Shown here: one piece after another, positions 1-9,092 of the stretch
Position numbering within the stretch: the first letter of the stretch is position 1
How the letters are laid out: each line of letters opens with the position of its first letter
Source: Cellulomonas terrae
GTDB taxonomy: Bacteria > Actinomycetota > Actinomycetes > Actinomycetales > Cellulomonadaceae
DNA: 64,000 bases
Assembly: GCF_007990265.1 (NCBI RefSeq)
Contig: NZ_BJWH01000002.1
Span: 310,001-374,000 of the forward strand
Direction of reading: 5' to 3'
Position numbers and translations under genes: made by a program
Notes under the pieces: generated by a model
Databases searched by the model: none
Told to the model about the DNA's origin: nothing
What the model saw: the letters and a program-made list of their open reading frames with translations, nothing else

Positions 1-1
1 C

Positions 2-505
2 GTGGCCGCCGCGCTCGCCGGACGCTGGCAGCTGGTCGCGCGCGACACCGACACCGACGTGGAGTCCGCGGCGGGCAAGTCCATCGCGGACATCTTCGTC
101 GAGGACGGTGAGCCGTACTTCCGCGAGCTGGAGCGGGCGGCTGTCGCACGGGCGCTCGTCGAGCACGACGGTGTGCTGGCTCTCGGTGGCGGTGCCGTGC
201 TGGACGAGGAGACGCAGGCGGACCTCGTCGACTACGCCGGCCGAGGTGGTGTCATCGTCTTCCTCGACGTGACGCTGGCCGCTGCCGGTCCTCGCGTCGG
301 CTTCAACCAGGCACGCCCGCTCCTGCTCGGCAACCCCCGGGCCCAGTGGCAGGCACTGATGGAGGCGCGCAGGCCGATCTACGAGCGGCTGGCGCTGGTG
401 TGCGTGCTCACCGACGGGCACCGCCCGCTGGACGTGGCGGAGCTGATCGAGCTGGAGCTCGCGGCCGCGCGCCGCGTGCCCGCAGGAACGGAGGAGGGCG
501 CATGA
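2..505 (+). CDS. aroK: Shikimate kinase, N-terminus cut by window edge
   Basis: Phosphorylates shikimate at the 3-hydroxyl using ATP, a cytoplasmic step of chorismate synthesis. The visible 167 residues contain the substrate-binding stretch RDTDTDVE, the GKSIADIF segment, the LALGGGAVL glycine motif and the lid arginine region around [11 protein letters not shown]. The P-loop (GxxGxGKT) is absent because roughly the first 25 residues lie outside the window; the reading frame is open to base 1, so the apparent GTG at base 2 is not the real start. The stop overlaps the aroB start by four bases (ATGA), indicating translational coupling with the next pathway gene. Confidence 0.93.
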   Translation: MAAALAGRWQLVARDTDTDVESAAGKSIADIFVEDGEPYFRELERAAVARALVEHDGVLALGGGAVLDEETQADLVDYAGRGGVIVFLDVTLAAAGPRVGFNQARPLLLGNPRAQWQALMEARRPIYERLALVCVLTDGHRPLDVAELIELELAAARRVPAGTEEGA

Positions 506-1614
506 GCACCGTGCGGGTCGAGGGTGACAGGCCGTACGACGTCGTCATCGGGCACCACCTGCTCGGTGCCCTGCCGGGTCTCCTGGGCGAGGGTGTGCGC
601 CGGGTCCTCATCGTGCACCCCGCCGCACTCGCCACGACCGCGGAGGGTGTCCGCCACGACCTGCTCGAGCACGGCTACGAGGCCTACCTCGCTGAGGTTC
701 CCAACGCCGAGGAGGCCAAGACCGCACAGGTGGCGGCGTTCCTGTGGCAGGTGCTCGGGCAGGCGGACTTCACGCGCACCGACGCGATCGTGTCGGTCGG
801 CGGCGGGGCGACCACCGACCTCGGTGGGTTCGTGGCAGCAACCTGGCTCCGGGGGATCCGTGTGGTGCACGTCCCTACGACACTGCTCGCGATGGTCGAC
901 GCCGCGGTCGGCGGCAAGACGGGGATCAACACGGCGGAGGGCAAGAATCTCGTCGGCGCGTTCCACCCGCCCGCCGGCGTCCTGTGCGACCTGGCGGCAC
1001 TGGAGTCCATGCCGCGGCACGACTTCGTGGCCGGGCTCGCGGAGGTGGTCAAGTGCGGTTTCATCGCCGACGAGCGCATCCTCGACCTCGTCGAGGCGAA
1101 CGTCGCACTGCTCTCCGACCCGGTGACCGCCGCGGCCTCGCCCGTCCTGCTCGAGCTCGTAGAGCGTTCGGTCGCGGTGAAGGCCCGGGTGGTGGGAGAG
1201 GACCTGCGCGAGGCAGGTCTGCGCGAGATCCTCAACTACGGGCACACGTTCGCCCATGCCATCGAGCACGTCGAGCGTTTCCAGTGGCGACACGGAGCCG
1301 CGGTCTCCGTCGGCATGGTGTTCGTCGCGGAGCTGGCCCGGCTGGCCGGGCGGCTCTCGGACGACGTGGTGGACCGGCACCGGACCGTTCTGGGCGCTCT
1401 CGGACTGCCGGTCTCCTACCGGGGCGACCGGTGGGACCAGCTGCTGGCAGCCATGCGACGCGACAAGAAGAGCCGAGGCGACCTGCTGCGGTTCGTCGTG
1501 CTCGAGGACATCGGCCGCCCGGTGCGGCTCGAGGGCCCCGACCCGACGCTGCTCGCGGCGGCCTACGCCGAGGTCAGCGAGGGCGCCTCTGCACCACGGA
1601 CCGTCGCCCTCTGA
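502..1614 (+). CDS. aroB: 3-dehydroquinate synthase
   Basis: Converts DAHP to 3-dehydroquinate with NAD and a divalent metal, the second step of the shikimate pathway. The 370-residue protein has the NAD-binding [11 protein letters not shown] motif (about residues 100-110), the [20 protein letters not shown] block, [10 protein letters not shown] and the metal-ligand motif [12 protein letters not shown]. Length is normal for AroB. I use the ATG at 502 because it overlaps the aroK stop; the reading frame is open further upstream, but that extension only translates aroK in another frame. It lies between aroK and aroQ, completing a three-gene block. Confidence 0.97.
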   Translation: MSTVRVEGDRPYDVVIGHHLLGALPGLLGEGVRRVLIVHPAALATTAEGVRHDLLEHGYEAYLAEVPNAEEAKTAQVAAFLWQVLGQADFTRTDAIVSVGGGATTDLGGFVAATWLRGIRVVHVPTTLLAMVDAAVGGKTGINTAEGKNLVGAFHPPAGVLCDLAALESMPRHDFVAGLAEVVKCGFIADERILDLVEANVALLSDPVTAAASPVLLELVERSVAVKARVVGEDLREAGLREILNYGHTFAHAIEHVERFQWRHGAAVSVGMVFVAELARLAGRLSDDVVDRHRTVLGALGLPVSYRGDRWDQLLAAMRRDKKSRGDLLRFVVLEDIGRPVRLEGPDPTLLAAAYAEVSEGASAPRTVAL

Positions 1615-1645
1615 GCGTCGCAGCCCGGTGAGCGTGCCCGTCGCC

Positions 1646-1651
1646 TAGGCT
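1646..1651 (+). promoter_or_regulatory. -10 box of aroQ, leaderless arrangement
   Basis: TAGGCT lies exactly 7 bases before the aroQ ATG, so transcription would begin at or next to the start codon. No Shine-Dalgarno sequence is visible. There is no clear -35 hexamer. Confidence 0.55.
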
Positions 1652-1658
1652 GCGCGAC

Positions 1659-2102
1659 ATGACGCGCGTCCTGGTGCTCAACGGTCCCAACCTCGCACGC
1701 CTGGGAGTGCGGGAGCCCGAGGTGTACGGGTCCGCCACGCACCCGGACCTGGTGGACGCCGTGCAGCGGTGGGCGGTCGAGCTGGGGCTGGAGGCCGAGG
1801 TCCGGCAGACGGATGACGAGTCCGCCCTTGTCGGGTGGCTCCACGAGGCCGTCGACTCGCGCGCCCACGTCGTCCTCAACCCGGCGGCGTTCACTCACTA
1901 CTCGTACGCGCTGCGGGACGCGGCGGCGCAGGTGACGACAGCGGGGCTGCTCCTCGTCGAGGTGCACCTCACCAACCCGTACGCGAGGGAGTCCTTCCGG
2001 CACGTCTCCGTGATCGGGCCGGTGGCGACAGGCACCGTGGCGGGCTTCGGGCTCGACTCCTACAGGCTCGCTCTCTCGGCGATCGCGCGACCGCGGGTCT
2101 GA
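1659..2102 (+). CDS. aroQ: 3-dehydroquinate dehydratase, type II
   Basis: Dehydrates 3-dehydroquinate to 3-dehydroshikimate by the anti-elimination (type II) mechanism; the family is a cytoplasmic dodecamer. The 147-residue protein has LNGPNLARLGVREPEVYG at the N-terminus (catalytic Tyr at about 23), the NPAAFTHYSYALRDA block, and EVHLTNPYARESFRH, which carries the catalytic histidine. It sits 44 bases after aroB with its own -10 box at 1646-1651. It converges with the next gene, leaving only seven bases between the stop codons. Confidence 0.95.
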   Translation: MTRVLVLNGPNLARLGVREPEVYGSATHPDLVDAVQRWAVELGLEAEVRQTDDESALVGWLHEAVDSRAHVVLNPAAFTHYSYALRDAAAQVTTAGLLLVEVHLTNPYARESFRHVSVIGPVATGTVAGFGLDSYRLALSAIARPRV

Positions 2103-2109
2103 CCGGCCG

Positions 2110-4017
2110 TCAGTCGCACGCCGTGATCACGTAGACGGCGGCGGCACCCCCTCTGTCGACGAGCCGCACGCCGGCGGACGGGGCGACGCGGACGTCGGGC
2201 TGCTCGTGGCGAGAGTTCCAGGGCTGGCTGTCGACGTAGAGGAAGCGCACGCCGAGGGTGTCGAGCGCGCGGCAGAGCCCGGGGTCGTGGCCGAGGTCGG
2301 CGAGGTGCTCGGCCACGTAGCGCGAAGCAGGGCCTGAGGGCGTGTGCCACGAGCGGGGGACGACCGGCAGCCCGGCGAGTCCGTACAGGTGCGACGCACC
2401 GGAGAAGGGGGAGCCGTAGACGGCGCCACCGCCGGTGATCTCGGTGGGAAGGCGGTGCATCATCGCCAGCTCGGCATCGTCGGCGAGCAGGCCGCGGCCG
2501 TCGGAGTCGCGGAACGCCTGCCCGACCACCTGGGCCGTGCCCAGCGCTGTCTGCCCGACCGGGACGGCGACCAGCAGGAGGACGGCACCGGTGGCGACCG
2601 CACGGGGACGACCCGACCGGGCGACCAGCAGCACCAACCGACGCCAGACGGCGTCCACGGCCAGTGCGGCCGGCGGCACCAGCGTCGCCGCCAGGACGGG
2701 TGCGAAGCGGTGACCCTCCCCGTACCACGCGAGGTCGACGTCGCGAAGGAGCGGGATGCGGGACGTCGCGAGGAGGTACCAGGTCACCGCTCCGGCGCAC
2801 GCGAGCACCGCCCACCGCGCGCGCGGCAGGCGTCGACCGAGGATGCAGCCCACGATCGCGGCGGCGCCGACCACGAAGCCGGCGGCAGTGCCCTCGTAGG
2901 TGCCGTTCCCGGAGACCACCTGGATCAGCGCGACCCACGTGGGCAGGGGAGCGTCCCCCTCGGTGGCCGCGACACCGGACACGTTGACGTAGCTGTCGGT
3001 GCGCGTCATGGCGAGCAACGCCGCCGAGGCCCCGAGCGTGAGGGCCGCGACGGCGGCGAGCTGGGCACGTGACCGGCGCACGACCACGACGACGCTGTAC
3101 ACCGCCCAGGGCGCGAGGACGACGGCGGCACCCAGGACGGCGTTGGGGTGGCACAGCCCGACCCCGATGGTGGCCGTGGCCAGCAGCGGAACCCGCCGCC
3201 TCGCCTGCATCGTCGTCGTCGCCGGGACGAGCGCGACGAGTGCGGGCACGAGGGCCGCTCCCATGGCGTTCGCGACGAGCCCTTGCTGGGAGAGGCCCAG
3301 GTAGAGGGGGAGGCCGAGACCAGCCGTGCTCAAGAGGGCAGCCCACGTCCAGGTGGACGGCCGCGCGGGCAGGGCGGTCCGGGTGACGAAGACGATGCCC
3401 GTGGTCCACGCCAGGAGGGCGGGAACCACAAGTGCTGCCGTGGCGATCGTGGAGGCGTCTGTGACGCGTGGCACCAGGGCCGCGACGGCGTGCCAGGCTG
3501 CCCCGTAGAAGCTGCCGTCCGTCGTGTCGGTCAGCGAGTAGAGGGCGGTGAACCGGAAGCTCGATGCCGACGACGTCTGCCGGATGTGCTCGATGCCGTT
3601 GAGGTGGAAGATCGCGTCGTAGGCGGTGAGCAGACGTCCTGGCCGGCCGACAGCGATCGCGACGGCGAGAAGCTGGAGCAGCACGACCCCGGCCACGACG
3701 GGCGCGAGGAGGCGCGGCGCCGGTGACGCGGTGCGCCGTGGATCTGGCCCGTGCGCCGACGAGCGGAGGCGCCGGACCAGCGCGGCGGGGAGCGTGGCGA
3801 GCGCCAGGACGACGAGCGCAGTCCCAAGGTGCCAGGGCACCCACCCGTCCAGCACGATCGTCGCGGCGCCGAACAGTCCGAGCGTCAGCAGGGGCGCCAC
3901 GGCCCAGCGGACGATCCAGGAACTGATGCCTCCCCAGGCCCACAGCAAGGCGAGCCCCGGCCCCCAGTACGCCAGGAGGACCAGGACAGCTGCCGCGATC
4001 GCCCCCAGCCACTCCAC
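2110..4017 (-). CDS. Large multi-pass membrane protein, DUF6541-like
   Basis: A 635-residue hydrophobic protein with many predicted membrane spans, starting [20 protein letters not shown], and a more polar C-terminal region ending [10 protein letters not shown]. The [11 protein letters not shown] segment around residue 130 resembles the actinobacterial DUF6541 family, whose members look like GT-C-fold glycosyltransferases; function is not established. I chose the GTG at 4017 because the hydrophobic protein begins there, while upstream in-frame sequence is proline/arginine-rich and overlaps the efp leader and gene on the other strand. It stands alone, convergent with aroQ. Family assignment is from memory of the motif and moderately sure. 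Confidence 0.75.
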   Translation of the reverse strand: MEWLGAIAAAVLVLLAYWGPGLALLWAWGGISSWIVRWAVAPLLTLGLFGAATIVLDGWVPWHLGTALVVLALATLPAALVRRLRSSAHGPDPRRTASPAPRLLAPVVAGVVLLQLLAVAIAVGRPGRLLTAYDAIFHLNGIEHIRQTSSASSFRFTALYSLTDTTDGSFYGAAWHAVAALVPRVTDASTIATAALVVPALLAWTTGIVFVTRTALPARPSTWTWAALLSTAGLGLPLYLGLSQQGLVANAMGAALVPALVALVPATTTMQARRRVPLLATATIGVGLCHPNAVLGAAVVLAPWAVYSVVVVVRRSRAQLAAVAALTLGASAALLAMTRTDSYVNVSGVAATEGDAPLPTWVALIQVVSGNGTYEGTAAGFVVGAAAIVGCILGRRLPRARWAVLACAGAVTWYLLATSRIPLLRDVDLAWYGEGHRFAPVLAATLVPPAALAVDAVWRRLVLLVARSGRPRAVATGAVLLLVAVPVGQTALGTAQVVGQAFRDSDGRGLLADDAELAMMHRLPTEITGGGAVYGSPFSGASHLYGLAGLPVVPRSWHTPSGPASRYVAEHLADLGHDPGLCRALDTLGVRFLYVDSQPWNSRHEQPDVRVAPSAGVRLVDRGGAAAVYVITACD

Positions 4018-4117
4018 GCCGGTACAACGGCGTCCACCCGGTCCTTCTTGAGCGGACACGTCGCCGGGAGTGGAGCCGTGCGCGCGGGGTCGGTGCCGGT
4101 GCGGCGCGGCCGCACGG

Positions 4118-4123
4118 TACGAT
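4118..4123 (+). promoter_or_regulatory. -10 box upstream of efp
   Basis: TACGAT is a good actinobacterial -10 match. Transcription from about 4130 would give efp a leader of roughly 90 bases, which contains the hairpin at 4144-4179. Confidence 0.45.
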
Positions 4124-4143
4124 GGACGACGGTCTGCGGCCGT

Positions 4144-4179
4144 GGAGGTAGCCGACGCCCCGTTCGGGGACGCACCTCC
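4144..4179 (+). other. Hairpin in the efp leader
   Basis: GGAGGT at 4144-4149 pairs with ACCTCC at 4174-4179, and inside it CCCC (4158-4161) pairs with GGGG (4166-4169) around a GTTC loop. The outer 5' arm is itself a Shine-Dalgarno-like sequence, but no start codon in the efp frame follows it closely. Role unknown; could be a folded leader or chance in GC-rich DNA. Confidence 0.35.
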
Positions 4180-4221
4180 GGTGGACCGCGCAGCAACTTC
4201 ACTCGACAGGAAGCGACGATC

Positions 4222-4785
4222 GTGGCGACCACCAACGACCTCAAGAACGGCACCGTGCTGAAGATCGACGGCCAGCTGTGGACCGTCATCGAGTTCCAGC
4301 ACGTCAAGCCCGGCAAGGGTGGCGCGTTCGTCCGCACCAAGCTGAAGAACGTCCTGTCCGGCAAGGTCGTCGACAAGACGTTCAACGCCGGCCTGAAGGT
4401 CGAGACGGCGAACGTCGACAAGCGCGACATGCAGTACCTGTACAAGGACGGCACGGACTTCGTGTTCATGGACACGGACAACTACGACCAGATCCACATC
4501 TCGGAGGTCACGGTGGGCGACGTCGCCCACTTCCTCCTGGAGAACCAGAACGCGATGGTCGCGACGAACGAGGGCGTCCCGCTGTACGTCGAGCTCCCGC
4601 CGTCGGTGGTCCTCGAGGTCACCTACACGGAGCCGGGCCTGCAGGGCGACCGTTCGTCCGCCGGCACCAAGCCCGCCACCCTGGAGACCGGGTACGAGAT
4701 CCAGGTCCCGCTGTTCCTCGAGGCCAACACGAAGGTCAAGGTGGACACCCGCGACGGGAGCTACCTGGGCCGCGTGAACGACTGA
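4222..4785 (+). CDS. efp: Elongation factor P
   Basis: Binds the ribosome between P and E sites and relieves stalling at polyproline motifs. The 187-residue protein has the normal three-domain length, from [19 protein letters not shown] to the C-terminal signature region ending [12 protein letters not shown]. The domain I loop reads KPGKGGAF with lysine at about position 32, the residue modified in some bacteria; none of the known modification enzymes (EpmA, EarP, YmfI) is encoded in this window. GTG start at 4222 is preceded by AGGAAG. nusB follows after one base, an arrangement common in Actinobacteria. Confidence 0.97.
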   Translation: MATTNDLKNGTVLKIDGQLWTVIEFQHVKPGKGGAFVRTKLKNVLSGKVVDKTFNAGLKVETANVDKRDMQYLYKDGTDFVFMDTDNYDQIHISEVTVGDVAHFLLENQNAMVATNEGVPLYVELPPSVVLEVTYTEPGLQGDRSSAGTKPATLETGYEIQVPLFLEANTKVKVDTRDGSYLGRVND

Positions 4786-4786
4786 G

Positions 4787-5203
4787 GTGGGTGCTCGCTC
4801 CAAGGCCCGCAAGCGGGCCCTCGACGTCCTCTTCGAGGCGGACCAGCGCGGCGTCGACCCGGTGCGCCTGCTCGCGGACCGGATCGCCGAGCCGGGCACC
4901 GAGGCGTCGTTGCCGCAGTACTCGGTCGACCTGGTCGAGGGGGTGATCGCCGAGCAGGACCGCATCGACGAGCTGCTCGCGACGCATGCCCACGGCTGGA
5001 CGATCGACCGGATGCCTGCCGTCGACCGTGCCCTGCTGCGGCTGGGCACGTGGGAGATCCTCTTCAACGACGACGTGCCGGACGCCGTCGCGGTGGACGA
5101 GGCGGTCGAGCTCGCGCGGTCGCTGTCCACGGACGAGTCGCCGCAGTTCGTCAACGGGCTGCTCGGGCGGATCGTCGACCTGAAGCCGACGCTCCTCGCC
5201 TGA
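4787..5203 (+). CDS. nusB: Transcription antitermination protein NusB
   Basis: RNA-binding factor that with NusE (S10) recognises boxA and supports rRNA transcription antitermination. The 138-residue all-helical protein shows the family pattern ARKRALDVLFEADQRG at the start, IDRMPAVDRALLRLGTWEIL in the middle, and DEAVELARSL and FVNGLLGRI near the end. The GTG start is one base after the efp stop, so the two are cotranscribed and probably coupled. A strong hairpin terminator follows at 5215-5246. Confidence 0.95.
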   Translation: MGARSKARKRALDVLFEADQRGVDPVRLLADRIAEPGTEASLPQYSVDLVEGVIAEQDRIDELLATHAHGWTIDRMPAVDRALLRLGTWEILFNDDVPDAVAVDEAVELARSLSTDESPQFVNGLLGRIVDLKPTLLA

Positions 5204-5214
5204 CCTCTGCACCG

Positions 5215-5246
5215 ACGACGCCCCCGCCGGCGAGCGGGGGCGTCGT
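5215..5246 (+). terminator. Terminator after efp-nusB
   Basis: A perfect 13-bp stem (5215-5227 with 5234-5246, core ACGACGCCCCCGC) around a six-base loop starts 11 bases after the nusB stop. There is no long T tract, as is usual in high-GC Actinobacteria. Confidence 0.85.
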
Positions 5247-5350
5247 TGTGTCCGGGGGTGGGCGGAAGGTCGTGTTCGCGTCTCCGGCGGCCGTCCGGGT
5301 GATCGTGGGTGGTGGGGACGAGGCGTCGACGCAGGTAGGGACCCACGACG

Positions 5351-5395
5351 CGTTGCGCAAGGCGGCTGCAAGTTGCTGCAAGGCGTTGCGCAACG
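5351..5395. promoter_or_regulatory. Cluster of LacI-type operator-like repeats
   Basis: Two copies of TTGCGCAA lie 33 bp apart (5353-5360 and 5386-5393); the second sits in a perfect 12-bp palindrome, CGTTGCGCAACG (5384-5395). Between them are two CTGCAAG copies exactly 10 bp apart (5366-5372, 5376-5382). The helical phasing and TTGC/GCAA half-sites resemble operators of LacI-family sugar regulators in Actinobacteria. The cluster is 76-120 bp upstream of the solute-binding protein gene. Confidence 0.6.
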
Positions 5396-5470
5396 AGGTC
5401 CAGGCCCCCTAGCGTCGGCTCGCGACGGCCCGACGACGAGCCGTCACCCGCCGACCACCCGGAGCGCCCG

Positions 5471-6706
5471 ATGCACCGCCGCATCCGTCACCTCGCCCTC
5501 GCCGCCGCCCTGCTGCCCCTGACCGCCTGCTCGGCGGCCGCCACGGACGACCCCTGGACGCTCGACCCGAGCATCACCGTGTGGGCCGACGAGTCGCGCG
5601 CGGCGGCCCTCGAGGAGCTCGGGGCGCTGTACACGGCCGAGACCGGGGTCACCGTCGACGTCGTCGGCCGCGACAACGAGACGATCCGCGACGACTTCAC
5701 CGCTGCCGCGGACCGTGGCGACGGTCCGGACGTCCTCGTCGGCGCGCACGACTGGCTGGGAGAGCTCGTCGTCGCCGGCCGGGTCCTCGCGATCGAGCTC
5801 CCGGACCCTGCGGCGTTCGTCCCGGTGGCGGTCGAGGCCATGGCCTACGACAGCGTCACCTACGGCGTCCCGCTGTCCACCGAGAACGTGGCCCTCGTGC
5901 GCAACGACGCGCTGGTGTCCACCACGCCCGCCCGGTTCGACGAGCTCCTCGCGCAGGGCGACGAGCTGGTCCGGCGCGGCGCCGCCGACTACCCGGTCCT
6001 GGTGCAGCAGACCGAGGGGGCGAGCGACCCGTACCACCTGTACCCGCTCCAGACCTCGTTCGGTGCGCCGGTGTTCGCCACCCACGAGGACGGGTCGTAC
6101 TCCGACCAGCTGGCGCTCGGCGGCGACGCCGGCCACGCCTTCGCGGACTACCTCGCCGTGCTGGGGGAGAAGGGGGTGCTGAGCCCGGCGATCACCGCGG
6201 ACGTGGCCAAGGCGGCGTTCCTGGCCGGCCGGTCGCCGTACATCGTGACCGGTCCGTGGAACACGGGGGAGTTCCTCGACGCGGGTCTGCAGATCAGCGT
6301 GCTGCCGGTCCCGTCGGCTGGGCCCCTGCCGTCCCAGCCGTTCGTGGGCGTCCAGGGCGCGTTCGTCAACAGCGGCAGCCTGCGCCCGACGGAGTCCGTC
6401 GACTTCGTGACCCGCTTCCTGACGACCCCGGAGGCGCAGGTCGCCCTCTACGAGGACAGCGGTCGCGCACCTGCCCTGCGCGCCGCGGTCGAGCAGATCA
6501 CCGACGACGCCGTGGTCCGCGGGTTCTCCGCCGCCGGGGCCGACGGGGCGCCCATGCCCTCGATCCCGCAGATGGCCGTCGTCTGGACGTACTGGGGAGG
6601 CTCGGAGCACCTCGTCATCTCGCGCAGCGGCGACGCCCACCAGCTCTGGGACGACCTGGTGACGAGCATCTCGTCCGCCATCGCCGCGGGAGCGGTCGAC
6701 CAGTAG
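5471..6706 (+). CDS. ABC sugar-type solute-binding lipoprotein, orphan
   Basis: A 411-residue extracellular solute-binding protein of the maltose/oligosaccharide type. The N-terminus is a lipoprotein signal: MHRRIR, a hydrophobic stretch, and lipobox LTAC with Cys20, so the mature protein is anchored outside the membrane. ITVWADESRAAALEELGALY and the GVPLSTENVALVRN segment are typical of the MalE-like fold. No permease or ATPase gene lies nearby, so it must work with components encoded elsewhere or has another role. Operator-like repeats upstream suggest control by a LacI-family repressor. Substrate cannot be told from sequence. A hairpin 29 bases after the stop probably terminates it. Confidence 0.88.
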   Translation: MHRRIRHLALAAALLPLTACSAAATDDPWTLDPSITVWADESRAAALEELGALYTAETGVTVDVVGRDNETIRDDFTAAADRGDGPDVLVGAHDWLGELVVAGRVLAIELPDPAAFVPVAVEAMAYDSVTYGVPLSTENVALVRNDALVSTTPARFDELLAQGDELVRRGAADYPVLVQQTEGASDPYHLYPLQTSFGAPVFATHEDGSYSDQLALGGDAGHAFADYLAVLGEKGVLSPAITADVAKAAFLAGRSPYIVTGPWNTGEFLDAGLQISVLPVPSAGPLPSQPFVGVQGAFVNSGSLRPTESVDFVTRFLTTPEAQVALYEDSGRAPALRAAVEQITDDAVVRGFSAAGADGAPMPSIPQMAVVWTYWGGSEHLVISRSGDAHQLWDDLVTSISSAIAAGAVDQ

Positions 6707-6713
6707 GGCTCCG

Positions 6714-9011
6714 TCAGCCCCGCCGACGCACCGTCGCCAGCCGCGAGCCGTCGCGGCTGGCGTTCGGCGTCGGGACCCCGATCGCCCGCAGCGGTCGGGC
6801 CCGCTCAGGCACGAACGCGGTCGCGCCGGTGGAGGGTCGCGGGCCACGGACGGGCAGGTTCGGTGCAGCGCGGCCGAGGAAGTTGCCCTGGACGCGGGTC
6901 ACACCCATCTCGGCGAGGGCGGTGAGCTGGTGCGGCGTCTCCACGCCCTCCGCGACGACCGCGAGGCCGTGCGTGCTGGCCAGCGCGACGATCGCGCGCA
7001 CGACCCCTCGGCCGCGCTCGGTGCCCATGTCCCGCACGAAGGACCGGTCGATCTTCAGCTCGTCGACGGGCAGCCGCGCGATCCGGGCGAGCGAGCTGTA
7101 GCCGGTCCCGAAGTCGTCGACGGCGATCCGGGCCCCCCGCGCCCGCAGCTCGGAGAGCACGGGGATCGCGGACGACGTCTGGACCAGGGCGCTCTCGGTG
7201 ATCTCCAGCGTCAGGTGCTCCCAGAAGGCGTCGCCCCAGGCGGTCTCGATCTGCTCGAGCGCGTCCGGCTCGGCGAGCTGCCGGGCCGCGATGTTCACCG
7301 AGACGGGCATCTGGAAGCGCTCGAGCGCGCGCCGGGCCTGCCGGAGCACCTCGAGCCCGATGGGCACGATGAGACCCGACTCCTCGGCGAGCTCCAGCCA
7401 GTCGGCCGGCAGGATCAGGTGCCCGTGGTGGTCCCACCGCGCGAGCGCCTCCACCTGCACGATCTCGAGGGTCTCGGCGTCGACGATCGGCTGGAAGTAC
7501 GCCGTGAAGTGCCCGTCCGCGACGGCGGCCTCGAGCGCAGCGCGCTGGTGCCGCTCGGCCTCGACGCGGCGCCTCAGGGCACGGTCGAAGACGCGGAACC
7601 CCGACCGGCTGCGCTTCGCCTCGAGCATCGCCGTGTCCGCGTGCCGGACCAGCGCGTCGGCGTCGACGATGTCGCCCGGCAGCCAGGTGGCGACGCCGAC
7701 CGTGAGGCGCGCCGGCCGGCTCCCGCCGTTGCGGTCGATGAAGCCCTCGCGGATCGACCGGGCGATCACGACCAGGTCGACGTCCTGGGGGGCCCGGGCG
7801 AGCACGACGACGAACTCGTCACCCCCGACCCGTCCGACGTAGGAGTCGTACTCCGTGAGCGCGTGCCGCAGGTAGTCGGAGACCCGTACGAGGAGCGCGT
7901 CGCCGTGCGCATGCCCGAACGAGTCGTTGACGCGCTTGAACCCGTCCAGGTCGCAGTAGATGAGCGACACGCGGGTCCGCTCGACGTTCGCACGCTCGAG
8001 CATCGCCAGGAGGTGCTCCTCGACGGCGCGCCGGTTCGGCAGACGGGTCAGGGGGTCGGCGAACGCGGTGACGTGCAGTCGCTCGCCCAGCTGGTAGCGC
8101 TCGGCCGCGGCGGACACGATCTGCGCGAGGTCGATGAGGAACGTCCGGGCCTGCGGGGGGTGGTCGACCTTGTCCGCGGAGAAGAGCTCGGTGACGAACC
8201 GGTCCCGGGCGATCGGGCGCAGCGACCCCTCGATGCTCGGGTCGCGCAGGATGGTGCGCGCCTCGTCGCGGGCGGTGAGCAGCAGCCCGTCGGCGTCCTT
8301 GACGAACCACGCCGAGTTGGCCAGGCGGGCGAGGGCGTCGCGCATGCGGTTCTGCTGGGCCGCGGCGTCCTGCGCGTCACGGAGGCGGTTGAGCGCGAGC
8401 ACCTCGAGGCCGACCGCCAGCGGGATCGCCCACAGGGCGCCGAACATCGGTCCCAGGTAGTGGTCCTGGACGACGACGCTCGCGGTGAAGATCGCGAGCG
8501 ACTCGGCACCGGCGACGACGAGCAGGGACCCGAAGCCCGTGAGCCGGGTCCGGCCCACCGCGACCACGACGTACGACACGACGACCGCGGTCGGGACGAG
8601 CAGCAGGACGGCGTCGAGGACGGGGGCGTCGGCGATGTACTGGTCCAGGGGGACCCACCACAGCCCGGCGCGGGCGACGAAGAGCGCGATCGCGGCCCAG
8701 AGCCAGTAGCGGATCTTGGGTCCGCCCGCGATCGCGCGCGTCGTGGGGATCGCCATGACGAGGAAGGCGGCGACGAGCTGCGCGTGGACGAAGACGAGGA
8801 CGTCGCGCACCGGTCCGGGCGTCGTCAGGGCGTACAGCCCGCCGCCGAGCAGGATCAGGGACATGACGAGCGACCAGGCGAGCGACCACGCGGCGCTGGC
8901 GGGCCGGACCTCACCACGCCACCACACCCACTGCAGCGCGCAGAAGCCGGCGACCAGCCCTGCAGCGAGCAGCTGCAGCACGGTGACCCACGCGGGAACG
9001 GTTCCGAGCAC
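6714..9011 (-). CDS. Membrane GGDEF-EAL cyclic-di-GMP protein
   Basis: About 765 residues: an N-terminal region of about eight hydrophobic spans, a cytoplasmic linker, a GGDEF domain and an EAL domain. The cyclase signature GGDEF is intact (GRVGGDEFVVV) but the RxxD inhibitory site normally five residues upstream is replaced by TEYD, so product inhibition is probably lost. The phosphodiesterase domain keeps VEALARW, EITESAL, DDFGTGYSSL, ELKIDRSF and AEGVET. Both domains could be active. Start is uncertain: GTG at 9011 begins the hydrophobic region; in-frame ATGs at 9083 and 9086 would add about 25 polar residues. Convergent with the solute-binding protein gene. Confidence 0.88.
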   Translation of the reverse strand: MLGTVPAWVTVLQLLAAGLVAGFCALQWVWWRGEVRPASAAWSLAWSLVMSLILLGGGLYALTTPGPVRDVLVFVHAQLVAAFLVMAIPTTRAIAGGPKIRYWLWAAIALFVARAGLWWVPLDQYIADAPVLDAVLLLVPTAVVVSYVVVAVGRTRLTGFGSLLVVAGAESLAIFTASVVVQDHYLGPMFGALWAIPLAVGLEVLALNRLRDAQDAAAQQNRMRDALARLANSAWFVKDADGLLLTARDEARTILRDPSIEGSLRPIARDRFVTELFSADKVDHPPQARTFLIDLAQIVSAAAERYQLGERLHVTAFADPLTRLPNRRAVEEHLLAMLERANVERTRVSLIYCDLDGFKRVNDSFGHAHGDALLVRVSDYLRHALTEYDSYVGRVGGDEFVVVLARAPQDVDLVVIARSIREGFIDRNGGSRPARLTVGVATWLPGDIVDADALVRHADTAMLEAKRSRSGFRVFDRALRRRVEAERHQRAALEAAVADGHFTAYFQPIVDAETLEIVQVEALARWDHHGHLILPADWLELAEESGLIVPIGLEVLRQARRALERFQMPVSVNIAARQLAEPDALEQIETAWGDAFWEHLTLEITESALVQTSSAIPVLSELRARGARIAVDDFGTGYSSLARIARLPVDELKIDRSFVRDMGTERGRGVVRAIVALASTHGLAVVAEGVETPHQLTALAEMGVTRVQGNFLGRAAPNLPVRGPRPSTGATAFVPERARPLRAIGVPTPNASRDGSRLATVRRRG
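6735..6762. terminator. Bidirectional terminator inside the 3' end of the GGDEF-EAL gene
   Basis: A perfect 12-bp stem (6735-6746 with 6751-6762) with a GCCG loop lies 29 bases past the stop of the solute-binding protein gene. It also forms the last codons of the convergent gene. Confidence 0.7.
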
Positions 9012-9092
9012 GACTGGGGAATCGTCACGTGTCCCCCCGGGGATGACGTGGCATCCGGGTGACTGGGACAACCGGGCTGCCATCATGGCGCC

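Noticed and set aside
5444-6847. Open frame on the minus strand opposite the solute-binding protein
   Set aside because: The plus-strand protein has a signal peptide with lipobox and family motifs; the antisense product is Arg/Gly/Asp-rich without structure.
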